This document shows positions 23,190 through 35,330 of a stretch of 64,000 bases of DNA, in pieces. Both the position numbers and the translations under genes were made by a program. The stretch is from assembly GCA_004352715.1 (NCBI GenBank), contig SCFE01000043.1, forward strand, positions 1,525,978 through 1,589,977. Direction: 5' to 3'. How positions within the stretch are numbered: position 1 is the stretch's first letter; each line of letters opens with the position of its first letter. A model generated the notes under the pieces. It made no database searches, was not told the DNA's origin, and saw only the letters and a list, made by a program, of their open reading frames with translations. The stretch comes from Hofstenia miamia. Lineage: Eukaryota; Xenacoelomorpha; Acoela.

Positions 23190-26100
23190 TCAGGCATTTT
23201 CAAATGATGAGCGATTGTTGGACTCGCAAGATGTGTTTCTGCTGTTCGTTAAGTTCTGATAGTCGAAGACTGATGCTACACTGTCCAGGGACATAGTTCT
23301 TTGCAGTGGGGGAAGATCACAGCAAACCAGTAACGGCGAGATCTCATCGCAGTTTTTATGAAGCTGTTTCGTCTGTAAAAAGTCTATTTTGCTGTACTCC
23401 GACGAGGCATCTGCTTTCTCAACGTGATCTTTGCTTTCATGACTTACCTAAAAAAACAAATTTCATAAAATTATTTCTTAAGACACGCACAACTAGTTTC
23501 ACCCCAAACGAATAATGGTTTCTAAATTACCTCAAAATCTAAAGTTATCTTTATGTAGACATGCTTCAATATTAATTAAGTTTATTCCATTTTATTGCAT
23601 AGCGAATCTCCATATAATACAAGTATTAACTAAATAGAGAATTTGAGTCCCAAATATGCTAAAACCATTTCAATTTTAAGTAAATAATTTAATGTATAAA
23701 TATTGAAATTTGAAATTATTCGTGAAAGTTTCTTTGTTTAAGTGGTGTAGAACATATTTTAAGATCAGTTAGTTGAGGTAAATTCAATTTAAGTCCATAT
23801 TTTTTAAAATACCGAGTGCATTAATATTTCAAAAACAAAGCAAATGTTAGCTACTTAACCTTTGTGGATTGATTAATCTAGTGTGATGATCTTGTTCTCC
23901 AAATAACCAAATTTTGAATTTTATTTTTGTTTTACCGTTTGAGTATTTGTTTTTTTATTATTGTATTTCAATTAAGAAATTTTTGTTTTGCAATATCAAA
24001 TGTGAAATGTGAGGAAATAACTTGACCTGGTATATAATGTTTAGAAAGCATTGAATTGAAGACCATTAAATATATTTTAATTTTTTTGAAAAGAAATTCG
24101 CCATCATTGCGTTTGATGTGTTAGCTTTTAATACAATATAAATATTTCATTTCTTCTCAAACAACTCTATGTATAATAGTAGAATGCATGCTTCCTCTTT
24201 TCAAAATTTGTGCTCTGGGGAATACTTTTGTGGTAAAACGTCTTTCTAGTCTTTTCATTACCCCATTTGCAAGCCACGTATTATTTTTACTTGGAAATAC
24301 CTAATTGCAAATGAATAATATTACATTTATTGTATTATTATTGTGGGATAACAAGATGTACTTGCATACCTATATATATATATGAAAATATTACTATGAG
24401 ATTGCAAAGTTACGTAAATATATTTCAATCACAACTAAGTTTAATCTCTTTTCTCACAATGACCTTGATTTTTTGTATGACCATCAGACTTGTCAAAGAG
24501 CCGTAATTTCTAAGCTCGGCTCGTTTAAATTTTGAGTAAGTTCGGCTCGGCTCGGCTCGGCTCGGCTAGCCACATAAAATCTTTCAATGAGGCTCGTTTC
24601 AGCTCGATATTTTTTTTCAAAATATTGTGCTCTCAGAATTTTTTCCATTGCTCTTTTTATTATTTAATAAACATTTCTAAAATAAGATTATAAGTAAGGA
24701 ATATTGAATGAAAAAATAAGAAAAATCTGCATAATCAAATTAACAAGCAACACTATAAATTTGGTTTGCTTAAAAACAGCTCATTTTGGGCTCGTTGTAT
24801 ATCTAATACTCTGCTCAAGCTCGGCTCGTTGACAAGTCTGTGCACCATACATCCTATTTTGTCATCTTTGATCATTCTGTGATAGTATCTCCCATTTTGC
24901 TCGTGTCTCTACTTCTCTTCAGCCCACATGATTTTTCACCCAGTTCGTCACAACCGTTGTTCATCTGCTGCCATTGCGAGTGCTTCTGGTTCTCTTCTCA
25001 GTCCTAACACTTGTTACGTTCTGTATCACATTTGTTTGTATTTATCAGACATTCTCTATTTTGTATGGTTGTGTGTTATAATATAAAAAGCTGAATAGTA
25101 GAAAACAGATAAATACAGAAGATGATACTTTTTGAATAGGAGTTGACGGGATAGAATAAAATGCACTTTTGAATTAGTCCTATCACCCATCTATTTTTCA
25201 ATCTAGAATATTGCATTTCACACATGTCATATGAGAATGCTATAGTTTATTTTTTATTATTAGGCATGTCTTTAGATATGTCTTTTTTTCTCGCAAAACC
25301 ACTATTTAAATAATAACTTTTAAATTTGTTAATTTCATATACATTCTGCATTGGGATAATATGTGCTCAATTGAAAATTATGTAAATATCAACACTACAC
25401 GCTTACGAACACAGATTGGCAATTAATTTTCTGATGGGTATTTCCTCTTTTAATGGAGATTTTTTCAATAGTGTGATGTAATCATGAAAAAAAGTTAAAT
25501 AAGCTCTACATATAAGTTTGCTAATATGATTTTGAGAAATTGCGAAAGTTTTTTATTTTCCATGAAAACATTTAACTTGCAATTTTTTTCAGCTTAAGGG
25601 ACTAAAATCTAAATCAAATTCAAATTAGATGATTTGTTTTTAATGGGGGACACTACTAACCATGCTAAGAGATATATATCGGCAAAACACATTGTCGACA
25701 GAGTGAACAGCCAAGTTGTCACCGTTTCCTCCGTTAATTGATTTGTAGCTGCTCCTTGCTGCGCGTTCTTTGGCGAGGAAAGATTGTATAGCTCTGTCAT
25801 ATATCACATTAGTGGATGTGGACATTCTCCTCAATGATCCATGTCTACGTTTGTCTTTTTCATTATAAGCGACGACTACAGAACAGAGAACAACGAAGCA
25901 GCCGCAACCCATTAATATTGGTCCAATGTATTTCAATTGATACAAAATTGTGAAGCACCACATCTAGGCAATTTTCATAATGCAATAATCATTTATTTTT
26001 TCACAATTGAATCGGCATATCTTTCTACTGTATAATGAAATGTTTATATAATAAATCAAAAAACTTTTATCCTTGCAAAGCATATTACTGTAGCTTGTTT

Positions 26101-29100
26101 TGAAAAATCAGTAATAGCAAGTTTTACTTTCCTACTTGCATTAAATTTTTTGCAAATTGGTATTCGATACTACAAAATATAATCAGACTTGTAAAAATAT
26201 TTTTTAAATATGCTAATTTTCTATTGAAATTCATTGATGAGTGCCCTGTGCAATGTCAGAGGTCGCGGTTATGAAGAGGTTAATAGGTTTTTTGTTATAA
26301 GCGTTCAAATTTTTTTTATAGAATGATGAAAAATTTTCAACAATAAACAGGCTGTTAAAGTTAAGCCAACATTAGTCCCTACCGTCCTATTTTTAGAACA
26401 GGCTAAAAATCAATTGATACATGAGAACCTATGCACTTTGTGATAAAAAATTGTTATTTCCATTTATTCAAATGTCTGATGAAGCGTAAAACAGAAAATA
26501 TTATGTATATTTATACTTTGGTGATAACCTGTCTAGAATGATTGTTTTCGATTCGATCATCTTTACCATATTCCTCACTATGAGAATGTTGAAAAGTAAA
26601 CTTCCTATTCAAGATTGATAAAACAGAATAGCCTATTAACACACAAAAAATTTCTATAAAATTCTTCAAAATTGACAAATTTGATATTATATTGAACAAG
26701 ACTGTATTTACATATATATAATATATAAATACTATTAAATAAATATATATGCATCAATTTCATGCTAACACATAGGAATAGGCCAATTTAATTTTGAAAG
26801 ATAGAAACAGAATATATTTTTCTTTTTAATTTGAAAATGATGCTAGTTGTTAAGGATCCGGTTAAAACCGGTTAAAATAGGGTTAACTTAAGAAAAAATC
26901 CGGTTAAAGTATATTGGGAAGCACAGCAGAAATATATATGCGTTTAATATATATTTTATAATGGTTATGTTATGTTTAGTTTAAAAATTGATGTTGGCAA
27001 ATAGAATGGTTCTTCTTTTTGGGAATTTGGAAATTGCGTGTGTGACTGGTCTAGAATTCGTGATTAGCATCGGTTTTGACGCTACAGCTTAAATTTGGCC
27101 AGTGGTTCATAGTTAGAAGAGGATCGAATAATTTTCAGATCGCATCGGATTTCTTTGGGTTGTAAATTTCAATTGCTTTTACTGTTCTATTCAGTGGTCT
27201 CAGTATATATAAAAACCAGAAATGTATCCTACAAAAAAGATAAAATCAAAAAATTTTTTGTTTTGTAGCTATTTGTTTTTCAAGTTGTACTTTATTGATT
27301 AGATTTTTAGTAGGTTATTCAAGATTACATTTAAGTACTACTGCTGCACTCCTTAGGATAAGGCGAAGCTTGAGGTGTATTGGTTTTTTGGTAAATGATA
27401 AAATTTTGGATGTCTTTGGATTGAAAATCCGACTGATTGTAATTATCGAGATTTTCATTGATTTCGCCATTGGAAATAGCAGCTTTCATAATACTATTTC
27501 TCAAAAGAATATTTTGAGCGAATTTAGTCTGCTGGAAGGCAATTTTCTTAGATATTAAAGAAATTGTATGTCGAATTTTAAATGATTTTTATAAATAGGC
27601 GGGTAAATATAAAAATTGGTCCAGCTCTCATTTTTAGTGTTCGCAGCATTCCCAGGCCGGGCACCGCTTTCCTTGATCCAATTCTGAAAATATTTACCAG
27701 ACGTAGAAAAATGTCACGTTATTTTAATGCTAATTCAAAAATAACTTCGTTATTTAGCGTCTACCTTCAATTGCTAATTTATTCGATTGAGTGCACTTTT
27801 TATTAACGCAATTTTTGTCTTTGCTTGATCGATTTTTAATAATTCATATTAATAAACATTAGGTTACTTAAAATCAAATGACCAAAATTGGATTTTTAGC
27901 ACCGCGTAATCCAAAATGCTGCTTGATAATTCTAAAATTCAATGACAGAACAGGTTTGTTTTGCGTCAACGTTGCATATTTAAAGAAGTGTAAACCATTT
28001 GGCATAAGATTTGCAGTTGAGGAACTAGAGTTACACTTGAATTAAAAACGTGAATTAATGATTGTGACAATACCGCTTTAAAGTGAATCTAATTTGAGTT
28101 ACAAGAATATCTTGTAAAAAGTGAATTGGTCCATTAGACAGACATTGTAGCAAATATGAACGGCATAATAAATCAATTTGCTTCCTGTTACAACAACCAA
28201 TCTCAATGCTTAGAAGCATGGTGCTGCTATTCTTTGTTTTCAATAATTCTTGACATTTCCTTTTTAAGAGTCATCCAAAAATCTACCTAGGAGAACCTCA
28301 GGAACTCATTTTTAAAATATGGAGACTTTCATTCTTCACTATAAGGAGATTCATACAATTGAGCTTTTTTCATTTAATGAAAACCTGCTTTTTTTAAATT
28401 TTGCTTGTTACAAAATTGCTAAGCAATTTATTTAATCTTTTCGTAAGAAATCGATGGTTTCTTGTTCTATAAATTTTTACATCCACTTGAAGAATGGTTA
28501 TTGGAAAAATTGACTTTGTAAAATCCCACTCGACCGGTAGCAGGCATATCTTGCATCAACCCGTATTTTAGACGAGTGAAAGGAGAGAACAATTTCTATA
28601 ACTTCAAGCCAATGCATTGCTATTTTATTAAAAATGCTGAAAATTGAAAAAAAAATTATAATCATAAAGCGTTTCAATATGTTTATGGACGCCTAAATAT
28701 TTTCAAGCGTAGAAACAGCAATGTCAGGCCAACTGATTTGAAATTGAAACTGATCTAAGCCTGACCAACACATTTAAGCCATTTTTCTGAATGATACATC
28801 TTATTTGCTTATTAAGCTAGTAGGAAAGCCCTCTAATTTACTTAGCAATACTGATGCTATTGTATCATTTAAACTTTTTAGAATCGATTATTGATACTAC
28901 TGTTTATCAACTTTTCTATTGCTTTCAAAGCAACTATAGATTATAAATTTTAGCTAATAATAGTAGTCAAGTTCCAATATAGAAGTGAGAAAATCGAAAC
29001 TTGACTTTTTTAATTGCAGACAATAGACATTCTTGAATTACTTACTAGGTGGTTCTCCTAAAAATCTCTTCATACTATGTTTCCAAGCGGGTAATATATA

Positions 29101-29876
29101 TATATATATATATATGTATCTATATATTGCTCTGTTCTTTACTTCTAAGAATATTTCCAGTGGTTTTATGCAAGTTATGGCTTGTTAATCTTCTGAATCA
29201 CAACTACAGAATCTTAATGGTTGCATGATGGGATAAAATCTTGTTCCTGATACTGAAAGTGATCTTTGATCAAAGTTTGATCTATCTCTGCTTTAGAACA
29301 AACCACATGTAAGTGTAAATCTCTGCTATTATATAAAATATTTTTATCATTAGATAATATACACACATCATTTAAAACAATTTCTATTTCTTACATGGCC
29401 GCTTACGTTCCTATATTACTCTATTTGTTCCTGTAGATTCCAGCCATGCGGCATATGTCTCTTTACATAACAAACATTACCATTTTGGTAAGCAATTCGT
29501 GCCATTTAGTATTTTTCATTTATTGACAAAACAAAATCAACTAATTTTTTTCCATAATTTTTAATCTTTTTAAGGAAATGAAAAACCTACAAAAACGTAC
29601 CTGTTTCGATTGTGAAAATGAAATATTTAAATTACGCGCCTTTATTCCAGCTGGGAAACCCGCAATTCGAGTAGCTTTATATCCTAAAACTGAAAAAATC
29701 AGCCCCACGCAGATTAAACACGATGCAATAGCGCACGCTGTCCAGTTCTGCCAAGACCATTTAATTTCCACTTCCTTCGTACATTCCCTAGGAACGTGCT
29801 TTGCTCGCTTCTTCTGTAAATTGCTTCTGTTCTGAAGAGTTCCTTGTGTAAATCGTGCTCTTGTGACGAACTTCAT
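23190..29876 (-). CDS. TMEM200-like two-pass membrane protein, three exons
   Basis: Exons are 29601-29876 (92 codons), 25661-25963 (101 codons) and 23190-23447 (85 codons plus TGA), giving 278 aa. Introns are 3,637 and 2,213 bp, with borders CAG|GTACGT...CCTAG|ATG and ATG|GTTAGT...TTTTTTTAG|GTA, all in phase 0. The start is taken at MKFVTRARFTQG; the frame is open upstream to 29960, but a TTTAG acceptor at 29897-29898 suggests a 5'UTR exon, so the start is less certain. TM1 is about residues 45-66 (ending VLGYKATR). A glycosylation sequon NIS lies at 84-86 in the loop. TM2 is about 103-125, starting KYIGPILMGCGCF, which matches the IGPxxMGxGxF block of TMEM200A/B/C. The Ser-rich tail has SPLL and SLDS (246-249), also family-like. 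The family has no established biochemical activity. A hAT MITE lies in intron 2. Confidence 0.87.
24485..24840. mobile_element. MITE family A, complete copy (356 bp)
   Basis: Inverted ends CAGACTTGTCAAAGAGCCG and, read inward from the right, CAGACTTGTCAACGAGCCG. The subterminal regions are made of GCTCGGCTCG words, with four to five in a row near 24540-24570. The flanks ATGACCAT and TGCACCAT agree at only 5 of 8 positions. CAG ends suggest a hAT derivative. It is non-coding and lies in intron 2 of the TMEM200-like gene. Other copies are at 53608 and 60621, with a fragment near 51497. Confidence 0.75.
26857..26920. repeat. CCGGTTAAA-word repeat (family D), in intron 1
   Basis: Three to four copies of CCGGTTAAA occur with AT-rich spacing. 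The same words recur at 60225-60310. This is probably the end of a non-autonomous element; no boundaries were found. Confidence 0.45.
29097..29115. repeat. (TA)n microsatellite
   Basis: A short TA tract in intron 1 of the TMEM200-like gene. Confidence 0.85.
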
Positions 29877-30139
29877 CAACACTTCGTCATCAGTAGCTAA
29901 AGATTTATAAATCACTAGTGTACATATGTTCAGTTTAAAAAGTAGGAAAAAGAGAACCATTGTTATTTTAAAGTACAGTTTTAATGTTATAGATGTTCTT
30001 TTTCAAATCATTCTGATGACACACGAATTAATCAAAATTTCAATATGAACGTACAATATATGTCTCTTTGAGACATTCGAAGATAGCTTCAAATTCCAAG
30101 GGACATAGAATCTCTTAAAATTTCCTATGCATTACTAAA

Positions 30140-30640
30140 AAAACATTAGAAGACAGTGAATCGCTAACTAATGAAATAAAGAGATCAAAATTTGAAAACA
30201 CAACAGGATAGAGAAGAGTCTTCGCTTTTACTTGCTTTTTTGAAATCGGGACACAATCTCTGACTTGTGCACAGTGTACCTCAGCAGGGCTTGGGAAGTC
30301 AGTCTACAGAAAAAGAAATGGCGTTGGTTAGTTGTTGCTCCAATGAACTTTATTATTCCTTAGGTATAAGGAAAATGTCAATTTCTTTGTAGATATCAGG
30401 ATTTTTATTGAAAAGTAGTTAATACTTTTAAACGCCAATTACATGGGAGTACATTTGCTAATAGATGTGTCAATATCTAAAAGTTTTCGTACATCCTATT
30501 GGGTTTTTTCGAAAATGTTGACAAAACTCTTTGTATCTTTCAAGTTAACCTAGGAAGTCTAAAGTTATAAAAATTACTAGAATATCCTAAATAATATCAG
30601 TACCCATGAAATATGTTGCAATAAGACACGTCGCTTTGTT
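30140..30640. repeat. Dispersed repeat family G, diverged copy
   Basis: Shares blocks with 31685-32080 and 55735-56230, including AACAGGATAGAGAAGAGTC, TGACTTGTGCA.AG.GTACCT, GGTTAGTTGTTG and ATAGATGTGTCAAT, in the same order and orientation. Non-coding. No inverted ends were seen. Confidence 0.6.
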
Positions 30641-31684
30641 TTTGTAAATGTTTTTTAAAGTTGCAAAGAAATATTGTGCATTAATCTTCTATTGGCACAT
30701 TCCTTAACTGGGAGAGTCTATGCTCGCTCTAAGATATATATTTCAGCATATCCCATATAATTAAGGCTATATATATATATATATATTTAAATTCAGAGCT
30801 AAGCAATATGTGGAGAAAAATTGAAAAATAAATTTTGAAAAAACAAATAAATATCACTTCTATTTTTTCTTTTCAGTATATTTGAATAAGCTGTCATCTA
30901 ATTTTCTTTTAGCCAATTTGAAATTGGACAAATATTCAAAACTGGATGAGATTTTTTCAAAAGCTTGTTAAAAAAGTAACAAAGAAATCAATACAATTTA
31001 GTACATTTTCATATTAGGTAATGCAAAAGATCTTACTAACTAAGACCCGTATTTAAACACCCAATATGTTTCAGTTTTCAATGCAAAGATTCAACGGGGT
31101 ACGAAAAATTATATGCATATTTCTTTCTTAGTTGTATTTCCGAAATTGTGTTCACTTTGTGCTTGCATTTAAATAATATATTTTCCATTTGAAGATTCAA
31201 TTTTGTCTTCTGCTATTTTACTACTTAGCATTTATAAAAAGGATGTCTCAGAATGATAAATATTCTCTTATGCCTATTGCAGTTTTTGTCGCTAATGGAC
31301 ATAATGGCGATTGACTTCATTGCCAATCTCTTTACTCTTGTTGAGTCAAAATATGATCACGCCCATCTACAAAAGTTTTTTTGAAGTTTTATTTCATCTA
31401 GAAATTCAAATTGGTTAACAACATTTAAGAACTAGATAGTAATTTCAAATATTATTGAATACAAAACATCAGTTCTACAGAAACGTAATGAAAATTCCAT
31501 TGGTATACAGTGCACTAATTACCTACCAATCATGAAATTCAATCCATTATATTTATGTTTGATTCTTAGTTGATGACAATAATAAGGATTTAGTGGTTTT
31601 CATCTTTTTGAATTTCTGCTAAGTCAATCAATTTTTAATAATTGTACAATAGGTTTACTCAAATTCTTTAACCCTAATTGTACT

Positions 31685-32080
31685 GAGAATAAACGCTTAT
31701 AACGCACGAACTAATGAAGATATTTAAAATCTGAAAACGTCACAAGATAGAGAATTGTCTCCTCTTTCAAACCAAAATATTTCAGGGTAGTTGTTGTTCT
31801 GATGGGCATTATACCGCGTCATTATCTGAAAACCAAATGGAAATAATTTGAATGTTTTTACAAAATTCGCATTTCTCAATGAAAAAACTTTTATTTGCAT
31901 GTAATTCAGGCATAAGCACGCGTTTTAGCATATGTCGTCATCATTGCATAAGCTGCCCTATCCCATAGATGTGTCCATGTAAAAACCTTTCAATATTTCT
32001 CAACAGACTTGAATAAAGTTCAAAATGCGGACACATCGCTTTGTTACTTAAAAGTGACACTAATAAAAACTTACTCCAAT
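31685..32080. repeat. Dispersed repeat family G, copy 2
   Basis: Starts AACGCTTATAACGCACGAAC and contains CACAAGATAGAGAATTGTC, GTAGTTGTTGTTCTGATG, TGTAATTCAGGCATAAGCAC and CCCATAGATGTGTC. The same blocks occur in the same order at 55735-56230. It lacks a block of about 100 bp that the later copy has. Confidence 0.7.
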
Positions 32081-32089
32081 TTAAGTTGT

Positions 32090-33520
32090 AGATTTATTGC
32101 TCATGAAATATTCTTTTGATTCTTAGGAAAAGTAGCTCTTAAATTTTGACAACAAAATATTGTTTATGCAGAAGTATTTATTCTCACGAATTGTAAAAAT
32201 AAAACCTGTGAACACAGTCATATGATGTAAGTAATTTTTAAAACATTATCAAAATATTCGGTCCAACCAACATTAGTTTTTTATTTCAGTAATGTTCTCT
32301 AAATAACCATGATTATAATATAATAAAAATGGTATTGGAAGTGTTTGAAGTAAACACGTGTGCTTAAATATTCATTAATATTTATGTGCATTCATTATTG
32401 ATTGAGTTACCTAAAAATTGCAGAAGTTAACTTTGTTATCTACTCACTTTGAAAATAATTAGGAGCTGTAACATCTCAATATTAATTGCGTTGCTGGTAG
32501 ATATTTTCTTCAGATGGCATTATTAAAACTTTTGAAATAATTTCCCTCATTGAAAGTTAGTAGCGTAATGTTTTGTGCGACACAAAATGTCGCCTACGGC
32601 ATTAAATGGGAATGCTTTTTAAAACACAGTGTTTAGCTCTCAGTGAAAGTCAACAAATTAAAAAAACACCTCCACACTTTGTTGGATTTTCAAGGATTTG
32701 CTAGTATTTTAGAAAACATTAATTTTATTAAATTAAGCATGAAGTTGATTTTATGTATTAATTCAAGATTCCAATTCATTCTCCAGATTTTGAAAGCAAC
32801 TCTGGTGATCAGAAATCAAAATATATTCATTCGAGGGAATGGCAAATACGTTTAATTTAAAATGTCATTTGCAAAGGACGAAACTTTCTTTCTAAGTCTA
32901 TTATGAAATATAAAAAAACGCAGATATTGCCACATTTATTAGTGAACGTACAACGTACACGAATGTAATGTTGAAAGTTTGTACTAAGTTGTATTGCTGT
33001 TCTAGAATTTTTTAAGAATGTTTTAAATTCTCTCAATTCCTAATGCTCAGGTAATCAGAGGCCGACAACTCATGGGAGCGGCAACTAAGCTTTCCTCTTA
33101 TGTAGATAGAATACCCTAACTAGGCCTCTTGAGAGCATTCGGAGACCAGGACCGGAACAACTAAAATAAGGGCTTCAGCCACTTAACAGATAAAAGGAAA
33201 ATTTCTTGTTATTGATCATAGTTCTACTAGATATTGAAAAATAAAGAAAGAGCAATTATGGGATCGATAATAAAGACATACAATACACAAACTACAAAGG
33301 TTTTATGCATTCCAAACGTATCATTTTAGAGTAAAAAATTCTTTGGTATACGTTCAATGACGCTACGAAATAACATTTACTTTGCAGTTCCTCTTTCTAT
33401 GGTCGAAATTGGGAAGATTTGTAGTCTTTATTGTGACGTTTGTAAAAATTAAGCATAACCTACTTTACAAAAGCAGGATCTCTCTCTACATAAACAGCTA
33501 ATGTTCTGAATATCTTAAGG
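32090..33520. other. Non-coding stretch
   Basis: AT-rich with no recognisable protein frame. Bases 33055-33190 are less AT-rich than their surroundings but show no family match on either strand. Confidence 0.3.
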
Positions 33521-33534
33521 GCATTGAAAACATT

Positions 33535-34250
33535 TGATTATGATAACTGTGTTGATTTTCTTGGAAATTTAGTCGCATTTTGAAAAAATGAATTGCCATG
33601 CATTTTTAGCTTTTGGTGAAATTTGATTCCCTTCAATGATATCAGCAAGATCATTTTGATCTGATTTGTAGTCAATAGGCTTTGCAATTACAGTGGAAGG
33701 AGTGCAATTGTCCTTGTATAAATGTTTTACATAAAATATTAGGTTTATAAAAAGCTCTTTAGAGTTTTTTTTCTATTAATAATGTTATTAATATGCACTG
33801 GCACCATTTTTTTATGAGATTCCTATTGGTAGTAATAGTAGAGATGACATTTTTCTTAGCCATGGGGTAAAAGTGGGGCAAAAACACTTTTGAGTTGAGA
33901 AAAACTGAACCAAATAACTGTCAATTTTAGAGATTGTAAAAGTAATTTTCTTACATTTCAGTTCTCTACTTGATCAAATTTTGATTGACTTGGAAATATT
34001 GAAAAATCAATTAACATGTATTTCCAATTCTTAGCGAAATTGGATTCCATTCAACCATACCAACAAGATCTTTTTGATCTGATTTGTCATCAATAGGCTT
34101 TTCAAATATTCTTGCATAAATATATTGCATAAAATATTCGATTTATAGAGTTAAAATTTGTTATTTGGCTATTAATCAAAATTTGAATATGTATTGTTAT
34201 TAATTTCTATTGGCAGTAATAGTAGAAATGGCATTTGAGAAAATGATTCT
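33535..34250. repeat. Diverged tandem duplication, period about 419 bp
   Basis: Blocks in 33535-33880 recur in order at 33970-34250: GATCTGATTTGT (33658 and 34077), TCAATAGGCTTT, CTATTGG.AGTAATAGTAGA and others. Divergence is high, so the duplication is old. Confidence 0.65.
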
Positions 34251-34389
34251 GTATCTTCTAGGAAGTAAGAATTCAAAATATTTGAGTGGTGGTGTGGTGT
34301 AGTGCGATGAAAATTGTCATAGAACATATATGGAGCGATAAAATATCGTAAGTAGTTTTGGAGCAGAATTTTTTAGTAGACTTATTTGG

Positions 34390-34500
34390 GGCGGTAGAAT
34401 ATAAAACATGGGGCAATTTGGGGTAGATTGCAATAGGTGGAAATGGGTCAGGGCACAAAGTCTGTGTGGCGGGCGGGGCAGGGCACTTCACAAAAATCCC
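34390..34500. repeat. GGGGC-word repeat block
   Basis: Iterated GGGGCGG / GGGGCAATTTGGGGTAG / GGGCGGGGCAGGGC words followed by a C-run. It resembles in style the other GC-word element ends in this window, but no partner was found here. Confidence 0.35.
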
Positions 34501-34555
34501 CCACTTCCTTCTCGGCACTGTGTCATGCAAAAAATATCATTCAATCATCTGGCAG

Positions 34556-34620
34556 ACTGTGAACTGAATGATGAAGAAATCCATCGCCTCTGTCCTAAGA
34601 TTTTGCTTGGTGCCTTCTGA
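34556..34620 (+). other. Weak exon candidate, ZIP-transporter-like motif
   Basis: After the acceptor CATCTGGCAG, an open frame reads DCELNDEEIHRLCPKILL and then GAF-stop at 34618-34620. The acidic helix plus LCPxxL resembles the 'CPALL' segment in the N-terminal domain of SLC39 (ZIP) zinc transporters. It is only 21 codons and no neighbouring exon was found, so it may be chance or a relic. Confidence 0.15.
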
Positions 34621-35237
34621 AACATAATAAGTAATGGCAAGAATGAAACTTCCGCCATAAACACAGCATTATAACAGCATCGGCCCTAAAAATATACCAA
34701 TTATTCCAAGGAGCTCAACTCTTTGTCCTGTCTATTAGTGTAAGCTTGTCTTTAGCACATTTAGAGCAGAAATCGCGCTAGTAAAATGTAGTGAAATAGG
34801 CCGAATTGCTTCAATTCACTCGGATTATCGTGTATCTGACAGTTAATTCAAAGATGTGTACTAACTGTTAAAAAAACAAAGTTTTTCAAGCTTCGAATGC
34901 AAAACACAGGTTCAAGTTATGCGCACTAAAGTGATAGCTGGGCTGTGACTGGGTCATGACTTAAACTAATTAATTTTGATCGAATCCAACGCAATTTCTA
35001 TTGAGTGTTAGTTGCACTTATAATTCAATAAAAACTTGAGTCAAAATGTAAACCAAATGTCGTCCAACTACAACTTCACTACTTCTACGGGTTTTTGCTT
35101 TATGGCCATTATAGGTTGGCACTACATGTAAATGTAAATGTCCTTATGCTGAAATCTAAAATACTTAAGATAATTTATGACTTTTCTGCAAGCATGCTTG
35201 CATATTGTCTTTTGATAACATAATAATGACCCATAAC

Positions 35238-35330
35238 CTCAGAGGATCCCATTCACGTAGCAATGCCCCTAATAGAGCGGGGTATCCATAGGCCATAGAG
35301 TCGTCATCATCAATAACAAAATAAGTTGAG
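35238..35330 (-). other. Unrecognised exon candidate (93 bp)
   Basis: On the minus strand a pyrimidine-rich acceptor (TCATTTTCATTGTAG) is followed by 93 bp with unusually even base composition. One frame reads STYFVIDDDDSMAYGYPA, then LLGALLREWDPLR, up to a weak donor GAG|GTTATG. The length is a multiple of three, so it could be skipped without frameshift. I do not recognise the protein and found no flanking exon. Confidence 0.25.

Noticed and set aside
25609-25800. Minus-strand 63-codon frame
   Set aside because: Shadow of TMEM200-like exon 2 in another frame.
27295-27806. Two neighbouring plus-strand frames in intron 1 of the TMEM200-like gene
   Set aside because: Biased AT-rich codons, no motif, no splice borders.
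29578-29835. Plus-strand 85-codon frame
   Set aside because: It is the shadow of TMEM200-like exon 1 on the opposite strand.
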